A stretch of DNA of 64,000 nt from Alphaproteobacteria bacterium. GTDB taxonomy: Bacteria > Pseudomonadota > Alphaproteobacteria > Reyranellales > Reyranellaceae. The notes under the pieces are model-generated. The model had not been told where the DNA came from. It did not search any database and worked only from the letters and a program-made list of their open reading frames with translations. Below are positions 16,351 through 24,462 of the stretch, one piece after another. The DNA lies in NCBI GenBank assembly GCA_017307275.1, contig JAFKFK010000018.1:124001-188000 (forward strand). Direction: 5' to 3'. Within the stretch, counting starts at the first letter, position 1. Each line of letters begins with the position of its first letter. The position numbers and the translations under genes were made by a program.

Positions 16351-17379
16351 TCAGTAGGTGCGGTCTTCGACCGGCAGCCTGCCCTCTTCGATGGCATGGC
16401 ATGCGACCGTGCCGCCCTCGATCGGCAGCGCCTGCGGCCGCTCGGTCTTGCAGCGCTCGTTGGCGAAGGGACACCGCGGATGGAAGGTGCAGCCCGAAGG
16501 CGGGTTGATCGGACTCGGCACCTCGCCTGCAACCGGGCTGCGCTGGCGGCCGGTCATATCGAGATCGGGGATCGTGTCGAGCAACATCCGCGTATAGGGA
16601 TGCTTGGGCCGGCGGAACAGCGTCTCGGTCGGCGCCACCTCGACCAGGCGGCCAAGGTACATCACGCCCACTCGCGTGGAGATGTGATAGACGACCGCGA
16701 GATTGTGCGAGATGAAAAGATAGGTGAGCTGCAGACGCCGCTGCAGGTCGACCATCAGGTTCAAAATCTGCGCCTGCACCGACACGTCGAGCGCCGAGGT
16801 CGGCTCGTCGCAAACGAGGAACTCCGGCTGGCTCGCGAGCGCGCGGGCGATGGAGATGCGCTGGCGCTGGCCGCCGGAAAACTCATGCGGATACTTGCGA
16901 CCGTCGGCCGGCGTCAGGCGGACCTGGCGCAACAGGTCGCCGACCTGCTTCTCCAGGTCGGCGCGATCCTTGGAAAGACCGAAGGCGCGGATCGGCTCGG
17001 CGATGATGTCGAACACCCGCCAGCGCGGATTGAGGCTGGCATAGGGGTCCTGGAAGATCATCTGCATGCGCCGCTTGAGCGAGGCCGTCTCCGCCCTGCT
17101 GCGTCGCGACGCCATGTCGTTGCCGTCGAACTCGATACGGCCGTCGGTCGGCGGGAAGAGCCCCACCACCAGCCGTGCCACCGTCGACTTCCCGCAGCCC
17201 GACTCGCCGACCAGCGAGAAGGTCTCGCCCTTGGCGATCTCGATATCGATACCGTCGACCGCCTGCACGATCTGCCGTGGCTTGCCTTCGAGCGCGCGCA
17301 CCAGCCAGGGCGGCGACACGTCGAAGTAACGCTTCAGCCCTTCGAGCTGGACGAAATGGTTCTGGCTGCCATCAGGCAT
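16351..17379 (-). CDS. Peptide-type ABC transporter ATPase, OppF/DppF type
   Basis: A 342-residue ATPase with Walker A GESGCGKST, signature FSGGQRQRISIARAL, and Walker B FLVCDEPTSALD. The C-terminal extension CTFHPRCPFANERC supplies the cysteine cluster of the oligopeptide-transporter C-terminal domain, which in relatives binds an iron-sulfur cluster. I chose ATG 17379, which overlaps the upstream OppD gene by eight bases; a longer frame to 17421 lies inside that gene. It energises the permeases of this operon and could also serve the ATPase-less transporter at 4302-7825. Confidence 0.92.
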   Translation of the reverse strand: MPDGSQNHFVQLEGLKRYFDVSPPWLVRALEGKPRQIVQAVDGIDIEIAKGETFSLVGESGCGKSTVARLVVGLFPPTDGRIEFDGNDMASRRSRAETASLKRRMQMIFQDPYASLNPRWRVFDIIAEPIRAFGLSKDRADLEKQVGDLLRQVRLTPADGRKYPHEFSGGQRQRISIARALASQPEFLVCDEPTSALDVSVQAQILNLMVDLQRRLQLTYLFISHNLAVVYHISTRVGVMYLGRLVEVAPTETLFRRPKHPYTRMLLDTIPDLDMTGRQRSPVAGEVPSPINPPSGCTFHPRCPFANERCKTERPQALPIEGGTVACHAIEEGRLPVEDRTY

Positions 17380-18394
17380 CGACCATCTCCTTCGAGATGG
17401 GTTGGCCCACCCCGCCGGCATCGTGCCGCCAGCAAGCCGCGCGGCTCGATCCGGCCGTCATCAGCTCCGGCCGTTCGACGAGGCAGCGCGCGCCATGGAC
17501 GGTGCAGCGCGGGTTGAAGGCGCACCCCTTGGGAATTTCGGTGAGCCGCGGCATGGCGCCATCGATCTGGGTCAACCGCTCGTGACGCACGCCGAGGCTC
17601 GGGATCGAGCCCATCAGCCCCTTGGTGTAGGGATGCTGCGCGTGTTTGACGACGTCGCGCACCGGGCCGATCTCGGCCACGCGACCGGCATACATCACCG
17701 CCACGCGGTCGGCAGTCTCGGCAATCACGCCCATATCATGCGTCACCAGCATCACGGCCGTCTGATGCTCGCGGCAGAGGCGCTTCAGCAGCGCGATGAT
17801 CTGCGCCTGGATGGAAACGTCGAGCGCCGTCGTAGGTTCGTCGGCCACGATCAGCCGCGGCCCCGCACACAAGGCAAGGGCGATTACGACCCTCTGACGC
17901 ATGCCACCGGAGAACTGGTGCGGATAGTGATCGATACGCATCTCCGCACCGGGAATGCCGACCTCCTTCAGGAGATCGATCGCACGGGTTCGCGCGGCCG
18001 CATTCGACAGCGAGAGATGCGTCTGGATCGTCTCGATGAGCTGGCGCCCCACCGAATAGAGCGGATTGAGGCTGGTCAGCGGATCCTGAAAGATGGCGCC
18101 GATGCGCGCGCCGCGGATCTTGCGCATCTCCTCGTAGGCCAGATTGTCAATGCGGCGACCTTCGAGCCTGATCTCGCCACCGGCAATGCGGCCCGGCGGT
18201 TCGAGCAAGCCGATGATGGCATTGCCGGTCAGCGACTTGCCGGCGCCCGATTCACCCACGACGCCGAGCACCTCGCCCGGCGCGATGTCGAACGACACGT
18301 CGTCGACGGCCAACAGAGTGCCTCGACGTGTCGGGAACTCGACGCGAAGGTTGCGGACCTCGAGAAGCGGCGGGTTGTTCGATGCGGCGGCCAT
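17372..18394 (-). CDS. Peptide-type ABC transporter ATPase, OppD/DppD type
   Basis: A 340-residue ATPase partner of the OppF-type protein. Walker A is GESGAGKSLTG, the signature FSGGMRQRVVIALAL and Walker B LIVADEPTTALD. The C-terminal CAFNPRCTVHGARC is the oligopeptide ATPase cysteine motif. ATG 18394 lies 13 bases after the DppC-type stop. It overlaps the downstream ATPase gene by eight bases, indicating coupled synthesis of the heterodimer. Confidence 0.92.
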   Translation of the reverse strand: MAAASNNPPLLEVRNLRVEFPTRRGTLLAVDDVSFDIAPGEVLGVVGESGAGKSLTGNAIIGLLEPPGRIAGGEIRLEGRRIDNLAYEEMRKIRGARIGAIFQDPLTSLNPLYSVGRQLIETIQTHLSLSNAAARTRAIDLLKEVGIPGAEMRIDHYPHQFSGGMRQRVVIALALCAGPRLIVADEPTTALDVSIQAQIIALLKRLCREHQTAVMLVTHDMGVIAETADRVAVMYAGRVAEIGPVRDVVKHAQHPYTKGLMGSIPSLGVRHERLTQIDGAMPRLTEIPKGCAFNPRCTVHGARCLVERPELMTAGSSRAACWRHDAGGVGQPISKEMVDA

Positions 18395-18407
18395 CTCTCG
18401 TCCAACC

Positions 18408-19355
18408 TCAACGCAGTTTGGGATTGAGGGCGTCGCGCAGCCAATCGCCCAGAAGATTGACCGCGAGCACGAGGGCCGCGAGCGTCACGCCGGGGAACAC
18501 GGTGATCCACCAGTCGCCCGACTGCAGCACCTCGTTGCCGAGCCGGATCAGGGTGCCGAGCGACGGTTCGGTCGAGGGCAGCCCGACGCCGAGGAACGAC
18601 AGCGTCGCCTCGGTGATGATGGCGAGGCCGAGATTGATGGTGGCGATGACGAGCACAGGTCCGGTGACGTTGGGCAGGACGTGACGGACCATAATCACCA
18701 GCGGCGACAGGCCGATCACCCTCGCCGCCTGCACGTACTCCTTGTTCTTCTCGACCAGCACCGAGCCGCGCACGGTACGGGCGTACTGGACCCAGAAGGA
18801 GAGCCCGATGGCGCCCACGATGACGAACAGGGCAATCTCGTCGTGGCGCTGCACCGAGATCACGGTGCGCACGACACCGTCGATCAGCAAGGCCACCAGA
18901 ATGGCCGGAAAGGTGAGCTGCACATCGGCGATGCGCATGATCACCGCATCGACGGCACCGCCGAGATAGCCGCTGAGCAGGCCCAGCGTGATGCCGAGGG
19001 TCATCGCGACGACCACCGAGGCAATGCCTACGACCAGGGAAAGCCGCGTGCCGTACATGATCGACGAAAGGATGTCCCTGCCCTGATCGTCCGTACCGAG
19101 CGGGAAGGTCCAGTCGCCGTCGGACGAGACAAAAACTGGCGGCTTCAGGCCGTCGCTGAGACTCAAAGTTGCCGGATCGAAGGGCGTGTGTGGCGCCAGG
19201 ATCGGCGACAGGAAGGCAACGACCACGATCAGGATGGTGGCGACAGCGGCCGCCACGGTCAGCGGCGAAGACTTGAAGCTCCACCACACGTCGCTGTCCG
19301 TCATGCGATGCAGCCAGCCGGGCGATGCCCCAGGTGGTGCCGATGAGTCAGCCAT
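18408..19355 (-). CDS. ABC transporter permease, DppC/OppC type (second peptide operon)
   Basis: A 315-residue permease with the family's FPLGTDDQGRDILSSIMYGTR segment, the EAA loop EYVQAARVIGLSPLVIMVRH, and FLGVGLPSTEPSLGTLI. The start at ATG 19355 lies one base past the stop of the frameshifted DppB-type gene; a longer frame to 19391 would overlap that gene. Intact in itself, its partner permease is broken, so the transporter is functional only if the frameshift is an artefact or another DppB substitutes. Confidence 0.9.
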   Translation of the reverse strand: MADSSAPPGASPGWLHRMTDSDVWWSFKSSPLTVAAAVATILIVVVAFLSPILAPHTPFDPATLSLSDGLKPPVFVSSDGDWTFPLGTDDQGRDILSSIMYGTRLSLVVGIASVVVAMTLGITLGLLSGYLGGAVDAVIMRIADVQLTFPAILVALLIDGVVRTVISVQRHDEIALFVIVGAIGLSFWVQYARTVRGSVLVEKNKEYVQAARVIGLSPLVIMVRHVLPNVTGPVLVIATINLGLAIITEATLSFLGVGLPSTEPSLGTLIRLGNEVLQSGDWWITVFPGVTLAALVLAVNLLGDWLRDALNPKLR

Positions 19356-19356
19356 A

Positions 19357-20323
19357 TCAGTGCCCCGCGGCGCGCGCCGTGCCCTGCGCACGCAGGCGCG
19401 GATCGACGGCGAAGTAGAGAAGATCGACGGTGAGGTTGATCAGCACGAACAGCAGGCCGATCAGCATCAGGTAGGCCGCCATCACCGGAATATCGGAGAA
19501 CTGGACGGACTGGATGAAGAGCTGCCCCACGCCCGGCCACGCAAAGACCGTCTCGGTGACGATGGCGAAGGCGATCAAGGCGCCAAGTTGCAGGCCTGTC
19601 ACGGTGATCACCGGCACCAGCGTGTTCTTCAGGGCATGGCCGAAGTTCACGGCACGATTGGAGAGGCCTCGGGCACGCGCGAACTTGATGTAGTCGGTAC
19701 GCATCACCTCCAGCATCTCCGAGCGCACCAGGCGCATCAGCAGGGTGAGCTGGAACAGGCCGAGCGTGATCGACGGCAGGATCAGCGCCTGCAGGCCCTT
19801 CACGGTCAGGAAGTTGGTCGTCCACCAGCCGATCTGCACCGTCTCCCCTCGCCCGAACGAGGGCAGCCAATGGAGCCAGACGGCGAAGACCAGGATCAGC
19901 AGGATGCCGATCAGGAAGGTGGGTAAGGAGATGCCGATCAGGGATACGGCCTGGAACAGCCGGCTCGACCAGTGATTGGGGTAGAGGCCGGTATAGACGC
20001 CCATGGGAACGCCTACGAGCAAAGCGAACATTGCCGCGCAGAAAGAGCTCGACGATCATGCTGCCGACCGGTTCGGAGGTTCGGTAGCTCAGGCCGAACT
20101 TGCCTTGCGCGGCGTTGGCAATGAAGCGGACGAACTGCACAGGCGGCGAATCATTGAGGCCGAGCTTCTCGCGCAGCGCCTCGCGTTCCTGGGCCGGCGT
20201 GTCCTGGCCGACCATCGCGTTGATCGGATCGCCGACGTAACGAAACAGAGAAAAGGCGACCAGCCCGACCGTCAGCAAGACTGCGATCGATTGCAAAAGT
20301 CGTCTCAGAATGAAGGCAAGCAT
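19357..20323 (-). pseudogene. DppB/OppB-type permease, frameshifted
   Basis: Two reading frames together encode one DppB-type permease. From ATG 20323 the first frame gives a normal N-terminus (MLAFILRRLLQSIAVLL, FGLSYRTSEPVGSMIVE, residues 1-92) and then turns to Arg-rich nonsense after about 20048. The second frame resumes with SFCAAMFALLVGVPMGVYTG from about 20045 and runs to 19357, with the EAA loop DYIKFARARGLSNRAV. The segment normally between them (RLPxTLEL in relatives) is missing, so a net loss of about two dozen bases that is not a multiple of three is inferred. Either a real inactivating deletion or an assembly error. Confidence 0.8.
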
Positions 20324-20398
20324 ACGTTGTCTTTTTTATCAGGCGCCAACGCCCCTGCGCGTTGGATCACCCCTAGCAGGATTAAGGCCAAAAAAGAA

Positions 20399-20427
20399 GT
20401 AGCGCCGGGGCCTGGCCCCAGCGCTAC
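20399..20427 (-). terminator. Rho-independent terminator/attenuator after the binding-protein gene
   Basis: The arms GTAGCGC and GCGCTAC enclose a second GC-rich pairing (GGGGCC/GGCCCC). On the minus strand the hairpin is followed by CTTCTTTTTT, the T-run of an intrinsic terminator. It lies between the binding-protein gene and the permease genes of the same operon, so it probably lets most transcripts stop after the binding protein, which is needed in excess. Confidence 0.75.
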
Positions 20428-20447
20428 AGCGTCGATTGAGCGAGATT

Positions 20448-20469
20448 GCGCTACTCGTGAGAGTAGCGC
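20448..20469. repeat. Perfect inverted repeat near the end of the binding-protein gene
   Basis: GCGCTACTC and GAGTAGCGC form nine-base arms around GTGA just after the binding-protein stop on the minus strand. There is no T-run. The arms share GCGCTAC with the terminator 20 bases further on, so the two could form alternative structures or protect the 3' end of the short transcript. Confidence 0.6.
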
Positions 20470-20477
20470 GCACCCTG

Positions 20478-22094
20478 CTACTTGATGTTCACGTACCGCA
20501 GCGGGAAGCTGTTATCCGCAGGCTGCACGAGGTCGATGTTCTTGCGCGATGCCCAGACCAGCGCCTGCTGGTGCAGCGGGACGTAGGCGAAGTCGTCGAC
20601 GTAGATCTTCGTCGCTTCACGGATCATGGCGTCGCGCTTGGCCTTGTCGGTCTCCACTTCGACGGCGTTCGAGAGCTCGTCGAACTTCTTGCTGGAGTAG
20701 CCGCCGGCATTATAGAGGCCCTTCTTGGCCTTCACGTCCGGCGTCTGAATGATCTGCTCGAAGACGTTGTGCACGTCGTAGGTCGTCGCCGGCGACCAGC
20801 CCAGCATGTAGAAGCTGGTGTTGCTCGGCTTGCCGTCCGCCGTGCTGCGCAGGATCTTGGCGAAGTAGAGGTTACGCGTCTGGGCGCGCAGGTTCACCTT
20901 CACGCCGATCTTCGCCAGCATCGAGACGACTGCCTGACAGATCTTCTCGTCGTTGACGTAGCGGTCGTTCGGGCAATCCATGCCGACCTCGAAGCCGTTG
21001 GGATAACCGGCATCGGCCAGCATCTTCTTGGCTTCCTCGGGCTTCAGCAGCGCCGGACGCTTGTCGAGATCCTTGGTGTAGCCGTTGATGCCCGGCGCGA
21101 CCATCAGGTTGGTCGGGAACGACTGGCCGCGCATCACGGTGCGCTTGATGGCGTCGACGTCGATCGAGCGGTGAATCGCCTCACGGACCTTCTTGTCCTT
21201 GAACGGGTTCTTGCCCTTGACGTTGGACTCCACCAGCTCGTCGCGCTCCTGGTCGAAGCCCAGGAAGACGATGCGGGTTTCCGGCCCTTCGAGGACCTTG
21301 ATGTTGGCGTCCTTCTTGAGGTTGTCGGTATCGGCCGGCGGCACCTCGTAGGTCATGTCGATATCGCCTGCCTTCAGCGCGGCGATACGGGTCGCAGCGT
21401 TCGGCACCGGCGTGAAGATCACCTCGGTGATGTTGTGCTCCGGCTTGTCCCACCACGTCGGGTTGGCGACGAGGATCGTCTTCTCGCCCGCGCGGCGCTC
21501 CTTCAGCATGAAGGGCCCGGTGCCCATGGCATTGCGGGTCGCGAAGTTCTCTTCGTTCTTGATCATGTCGGCCGGCTGGACGGCGTTGTTCTTCTCCGCC
21601 CAGGCCTTCGACATGATGCTGATCGAGGCCCACTTGTCGGCGAGCAGCGGATCGGGAACGCTCGTCGTCACTTCGACGCGATAGTCGTTGATCTTCTTGA
21701 TCTCCTTCATCGAGGAGAAGTTGCCGTTGACGTTCGACCCCGGGCCGTTGGCGCGGTTGATCGAGAAGATCACGTCGTCGGCGGTGAACGGCGTGCCGTC
21801 GCTGAACTTCACGCCTTCGCGCAGGTCGAAGAACCAGCTCGTCGGGCTGGTCTGCCCCCACTTGGTGGCGAGCGCCGGCTCGAGCTTCAGCTCCTTGTTA
21901 CGACGCACCAGCGGGTCGTAGATGTTCGCCGTGAAGGTCAGCAGGAAGGTTTCCTGCCGGGCGTAGGGGTCCATCGAGCTGACATCGCCCGAGTTGGCCC
22001 ACTTGAAGGTCTTGGCATTGGCCATCGGCGCAAACGCCGCGCTCGCGCAGACGAGCGCCGTCAGCGCCACTGTATGTCGCAGATTGAAGTACAT
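20478..22094 (-). CDS. ABC transporter substrate-binding protein, family 5 (DppA type)
   Basis: A 538-residue periplasmic binding protein with a signal peptide (cleavage after ANA, residue 27). The mature protein shows WANSGDVSSMDPYARQETF, LREGVKFSDGTPFTADDVIFS near residue 97, and VREAIHRSIDVDAIKRTVM near 307, all standard for SBP_bac_5. ATG 22094 has a G-rich Shine-Dalgarno (AGGGGG). It is the first gene of a minus-strand operon: binding protein, terminator hairpin, frameshifted DppB, DppC, OppD, OppF, then an M20 amidohydrolase. Confidence 0.92.
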   Translation of the reverse strand: MYFNLRHTVALTALVCASAAFAPMANAKTFKWANSGDVSSMDPYARQETFLLTFTANIYDPLVRRNKELKLEPALATKWGQTSPTSWFFDLREGVKFSDGTPFTADDVIFSINRANGPGSNVNGNFSSMKEIKKINDYRVEVTTSVPDPLLADKWASISIMSKAWAEKNNAVQPADMIKNEENFATRNAMGTGPFMLKERRAGEKTILVANPTWWDKPEHNITEVIFTPVPNAATRIAALKAGDIDMTYEVPPADTDNLKKDANIKVLEGPETRIVFLGFDQERDELVESNVKGKNPFKDKKVREAIHRSIDVDAIKRTVMRGQSFPTNLMVAPGINGYTKDLDKRPALLKPEEAKKMLADAGYPNGFEVGMDCPNDRYVNDEKICQAVVSMLAKIGVKVNLRAQTRNLYFAKILRSTADGKPSNTSFYMLGWSPATTYDVHNVFEQIIQTPDVKAKKGLYNAGGYSSKKFDELSNAVEVETDKAKRDAMIREATKIYVDDFAYVPLHQQALVWASRKNIDLVQPADNSFPLRYVNIK

Positions 22095-22300
22095 CGGAAA
22101 TTACCCCCTCGATGATCGCCGTCGCTGCCGCAGGGGCAAACCTCCCCGGCCGCCATCCCATGCGTGGACGCATATCTCAGTTACGTTGCACCTGCCGTGA
22201 GACGGCGTCAATTGCACAAAAAATTTGCATGTCCAGATAGAGTGAACTTAGGCCTCAGGCGGGCTATCGTGGCTAAATTCACAGTACTAGGGGTACGGCC

Positions 22301-23713
22301 ATGAACGACGTTTCTCGCAGCTTCCGCGGCAATTCCAATGCTTCGCGGGATATCGCACACCATCTGCACCCCTATACCAATTTCAAGAAGCACGAGGCGA
22401 CGGGTCCGCTGACCATCGTGCGCGGTCGCGGCGTCTACGTGATGGACGACGACGGCAAGGAATACATCGAGGGCATGGCCGGTCTCTGGTCGGCCGCACT
22501 CGGCTTCAGCAACGAGCGACTGGCGACTGTCGCCTACGAGCAGATGAAGCAGCTCCCCTTCTATCACGCCTTCAACCAGCGCAGCCATGAGCCCGCGATC
22601 AACCTCGCGGAGAAACTCAAGTCGATGGCGCCGGTGCCGATGTCGAAGGTGTTCTTCGCCAACTCCGGCTCCGAGGCCAACGACACCGTCGTGAAGATGG
22701 TGTGGTACATGAACAACGCGCTCGGCCGTCCGAAGAAGAAGAAGATCGTCGGCCGCCTCAAGGGCTATCACGGCATCACCGTGGCGTCGGGCAGCCTCAC
22801 CGGCCTTCCGACCAACCATCGCTCCTTCGACCTTCCGATCCAGGGCATCGTCCACACGAGCTGCCCGCACTTCTACCGCTTCGGCAAGGACGGTGAGACC
22901 GAGGAGCAGTTCGCGACGCGCTGCGCCGAGGAACTCGAGCAGCTCATCATCAAGGAAGGCGGCGCCGACGAGGTTGCCGCGATGATCGCCGAGCCGGTGA
23001 TGGGCGCAGGTGGCGTGATCGTCCCGCCCAAGGGCTACTACGAGAAGATCCAGGCGGTTTGCAAAAAGTACGACATGCTGTTCATCGCCGACGAGGTGAT
23101 CTGCGGCTTCGGTCGTACCGGCAACGTCTGGGGCAGCCAGACGATGGGCATCAAGCCGGACATCCTGACCTGCGCCAAGGCGCTGTCGGCATCGTTCCTG
23201 CCTATCTCGGCCGTGATGATCAACGAGGCGGTCTATCAGGCGCTGATGAGCGAGAGCGACAAGATCGGCACCTGGGGCCACGGCTTCACCTACTCCGGTC
23301 ATCCCGTTGCCGCCGCCGTCGCGCTGGAGGCTCAGAAGATCTACGACGAGACCGACCTGTTCGGTCACGCCAAGCGTCTCAGCCCGGCCTTCCAGAAGCA
23401 CGTCCAGTCGTTCGCCAACCATCCGCTGGTCGGCGAGGCGATGAGCGTCGGCATGATGGGAGCGATCGAGATCGTGGCCGACAAGAAGACCAAGGCGTCG
23501 TTCGAGATCGGCGCCGTCGGCGCCGCCGGCACCAAGGTCTACAATCACGCCGTCTCGCGCGGCCTGTTCATCCGCAACATGGGCGACCGTGTCGCGATTT
23601 GCCCGCCGCTGGTGATCAACGAGACCGAGCTCGCGGACCTGTTCGGCCGCCTCCACGAGGCCTTCGACGCGACCTTGGCCGAACTCAAGTCGGAAGGCCA
23701 CTTCAAGGGCTGA
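22301..23713 (+). CDS. Class III (omega) aminotransferase
   Basis: A 470-residue PLP enzyme of the omega-amino acid:pyruvate aminotransferase group. Landmarks are NSGSEANDTVVKM, the PLP-ring Asp in FIADEVICGFGRTG near residue 263, and the Schiff-base Lys293 in CAKALSAS. It moves an amino group from a terminal amine (beta-alanine, GABA, polyamine or similar) to pyruvate or another keto acid. A 206-base divergent gap separates it from the peptide-binding protein gene. The small membrane protein gene starts one base after its stop codon and may be co-expressed. Confidence 0.92.
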   Translation: MNDVSRSFRGNSNASRDIAHHLHPYTNFKKHEATGPLTIVRGRGVYVMDDDGKEYIEGMAGLWSAALGFSNERLATVAYEQMKQLPFYHAFNQRSHEPAINLAEKLKSMAPVPMSKVFFANSGSEANDTVVKMVWYMNNALGRPKKKKIVGRLKGYHGITVASGSLTGLPTNHRSFDLPIQGIVHTSCPHFYRFGKDGETEEQFATRCAEELEQLIIKEGGADEVAAMIAEPVMGAGGVIVPPKGYYEKIQAVCKKYDMLFIADEVICGFGRTGNVWGSQTMGIKPDILTCAKALSASFLPISAVMINEAVYQALMSESDKIGTWGHGFTYSGHPVAAAVALEAQKIYDETDLFGHAKRLSPAFQKHVQSFANHPLVGEAMSVGMMGAIEIVADKKTKASFEIGAVGAAGTKVYNHAVSRGLFIRNMGDRVAICPPLVINETELADLFGRLHEAFDATLAELKSEGHFKG

Positions 23714-23714
23714 G

Positions 23715-24062
23715 ATGACCTCCGGCCCAGATAACGCTGGCGCAGTATCCGGCGGAACGCTGCCATCGGGCACGTATCGCCATATTCGCATCGGCGTTGT
23801 CTGGGCGCTGGTTCTTTTCGCGATTGCCATCGTGCCGATCGTCATTGCGACGCTCGGCATGGTGGACAACGCGCCCATTCGCCTTCCGCTGCTGTTCGCC
23901 GTGTCATTGTGGGCGCTGGGCATTCTGGTCGCCTTGTGGGCCGCGCTGCCGGCCCTGCGCCACTGGAGCACTCTCCCCCGCGAAGTGCGTTCGTTGGCCA
24001 TCACCCCGCTTCTCTTCATTGGCTTGCCCCAGGCCGTCGCGTTGCTCGTGCTTTGGCTTTGA
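23715..24062 (+). CDS. Small three-segment membrane protein (paralogue A of a tandem pair)
   Basis: A 115-residue protein of unknown function with three hydrophobic segments at about residues 26-48, 58-80 and 92-115. It starts one base after the aminotransferase stop. Its middle (LWALGILVALWAALPALRHW, then LPREVR) closely matches the next gene (FWAVGLLFALWAAVPALRYW, then LPAQTR), so the two arose by duplication. Its stop TGA overlaps the TTG start of the paralogue. I know no characterised relative. Confidence 0.65.
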   Translation: MTSGPDNAGAVSGGTLPSGTYRHIRIGVVWALVLFAIAIVPIVIATLGMVDNAPIRLPLLFAVSLWALGILVALWAALPALRHWSTLPREVRSLAITPLLFIGLPQAVALLVLWL

Positions 24063-24376
24063 CTGAACCGCCGTTCGGCACGGGCCGCCGCATCCGCAAC
24101 CGGGCTATCTGGGCCGTCGCTTTGTTCGGCGCCTCGATCGCGCCGGCCATCATCGGGCTCGGCGTCGCGACGGCGACCGAAGACCAGATCAACACCGCCC
24201 AGCCGTTGGCCCTCCTGTTTTGGGCCGTGGGCCTGCTCTTCGCGCTGTGGGCCGCCGTTCCGGCCTTGCGCTACTGGGACGGCCTGCCTGCCCAGACACG
24301 CTGGCTCGGCACACTTCCCCTTCTCTCGGTTTCCCTGTTCCTGAGCGTGGCTCTGGTCGTGCCATTGCTGATGTGA
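24059..24376 (+). CDS. Small three-segment membrane protein (paralogue B, TTG start)
   Basis: A 105-residue protein starting at TTG within a TTGA overlap with paralogue A. The N-terminus RRIRNRAIWAVALFGASIAP aligns with RHIRIGVVWALVLFAIAIVP of paralogue A, and the central LFALWAAVPALRYWDGLP matches LVALWAALPALRHWSTLP. No ATG or GTG lies at a suitable position, so expression probably depends on translational coupling. Located 86 bases upstream of hemA, but without a known link to heme synthesis. Confidence 0.6.
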   Translation: MTEPPFGTGRRIRNRAIWAVALFGASIAPAIIGLGVATATEDQINTAQPLALLFWAVGLLFALWAAVPALRYWDGLPAQTRWLGTLPLLSVSLFLSVALVVPLLM

Positions 24377-24378
24377 TC

Positions 24379-24393
24379 TGCGAGCGATTCGCA
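24379..24393. promoter_or_regulatory. Fur-like inverted repeat upstream of hemA
   Basis: TGCGAGCGATTCGCA has arms TGCGAG/TTCGCA (five of six pairs) around CGA, 69 bases before the hemA ATG. The 19 bases beginning here match those beginning at the element upstream of the ECF sigma gene (31494) at 17 positions. The form resembles Fur-type boxes. Iron control is inference. Confidence 0.5.
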
Positions 24394-24462
24394 ACTGGAG
24401 AGCGCGTCCGCGACTAAATTGTGTCTGCTGTAGAAGCGGCAACACGACTAAAATCAGCCTCG

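Noticed and set aside
20436-22115. 559-codon plus-strand open frame opposite the family 5 binding protein
   Set aside because: The minus strand has a signal peptide and full binding-protein signature; the plus strand has neither.
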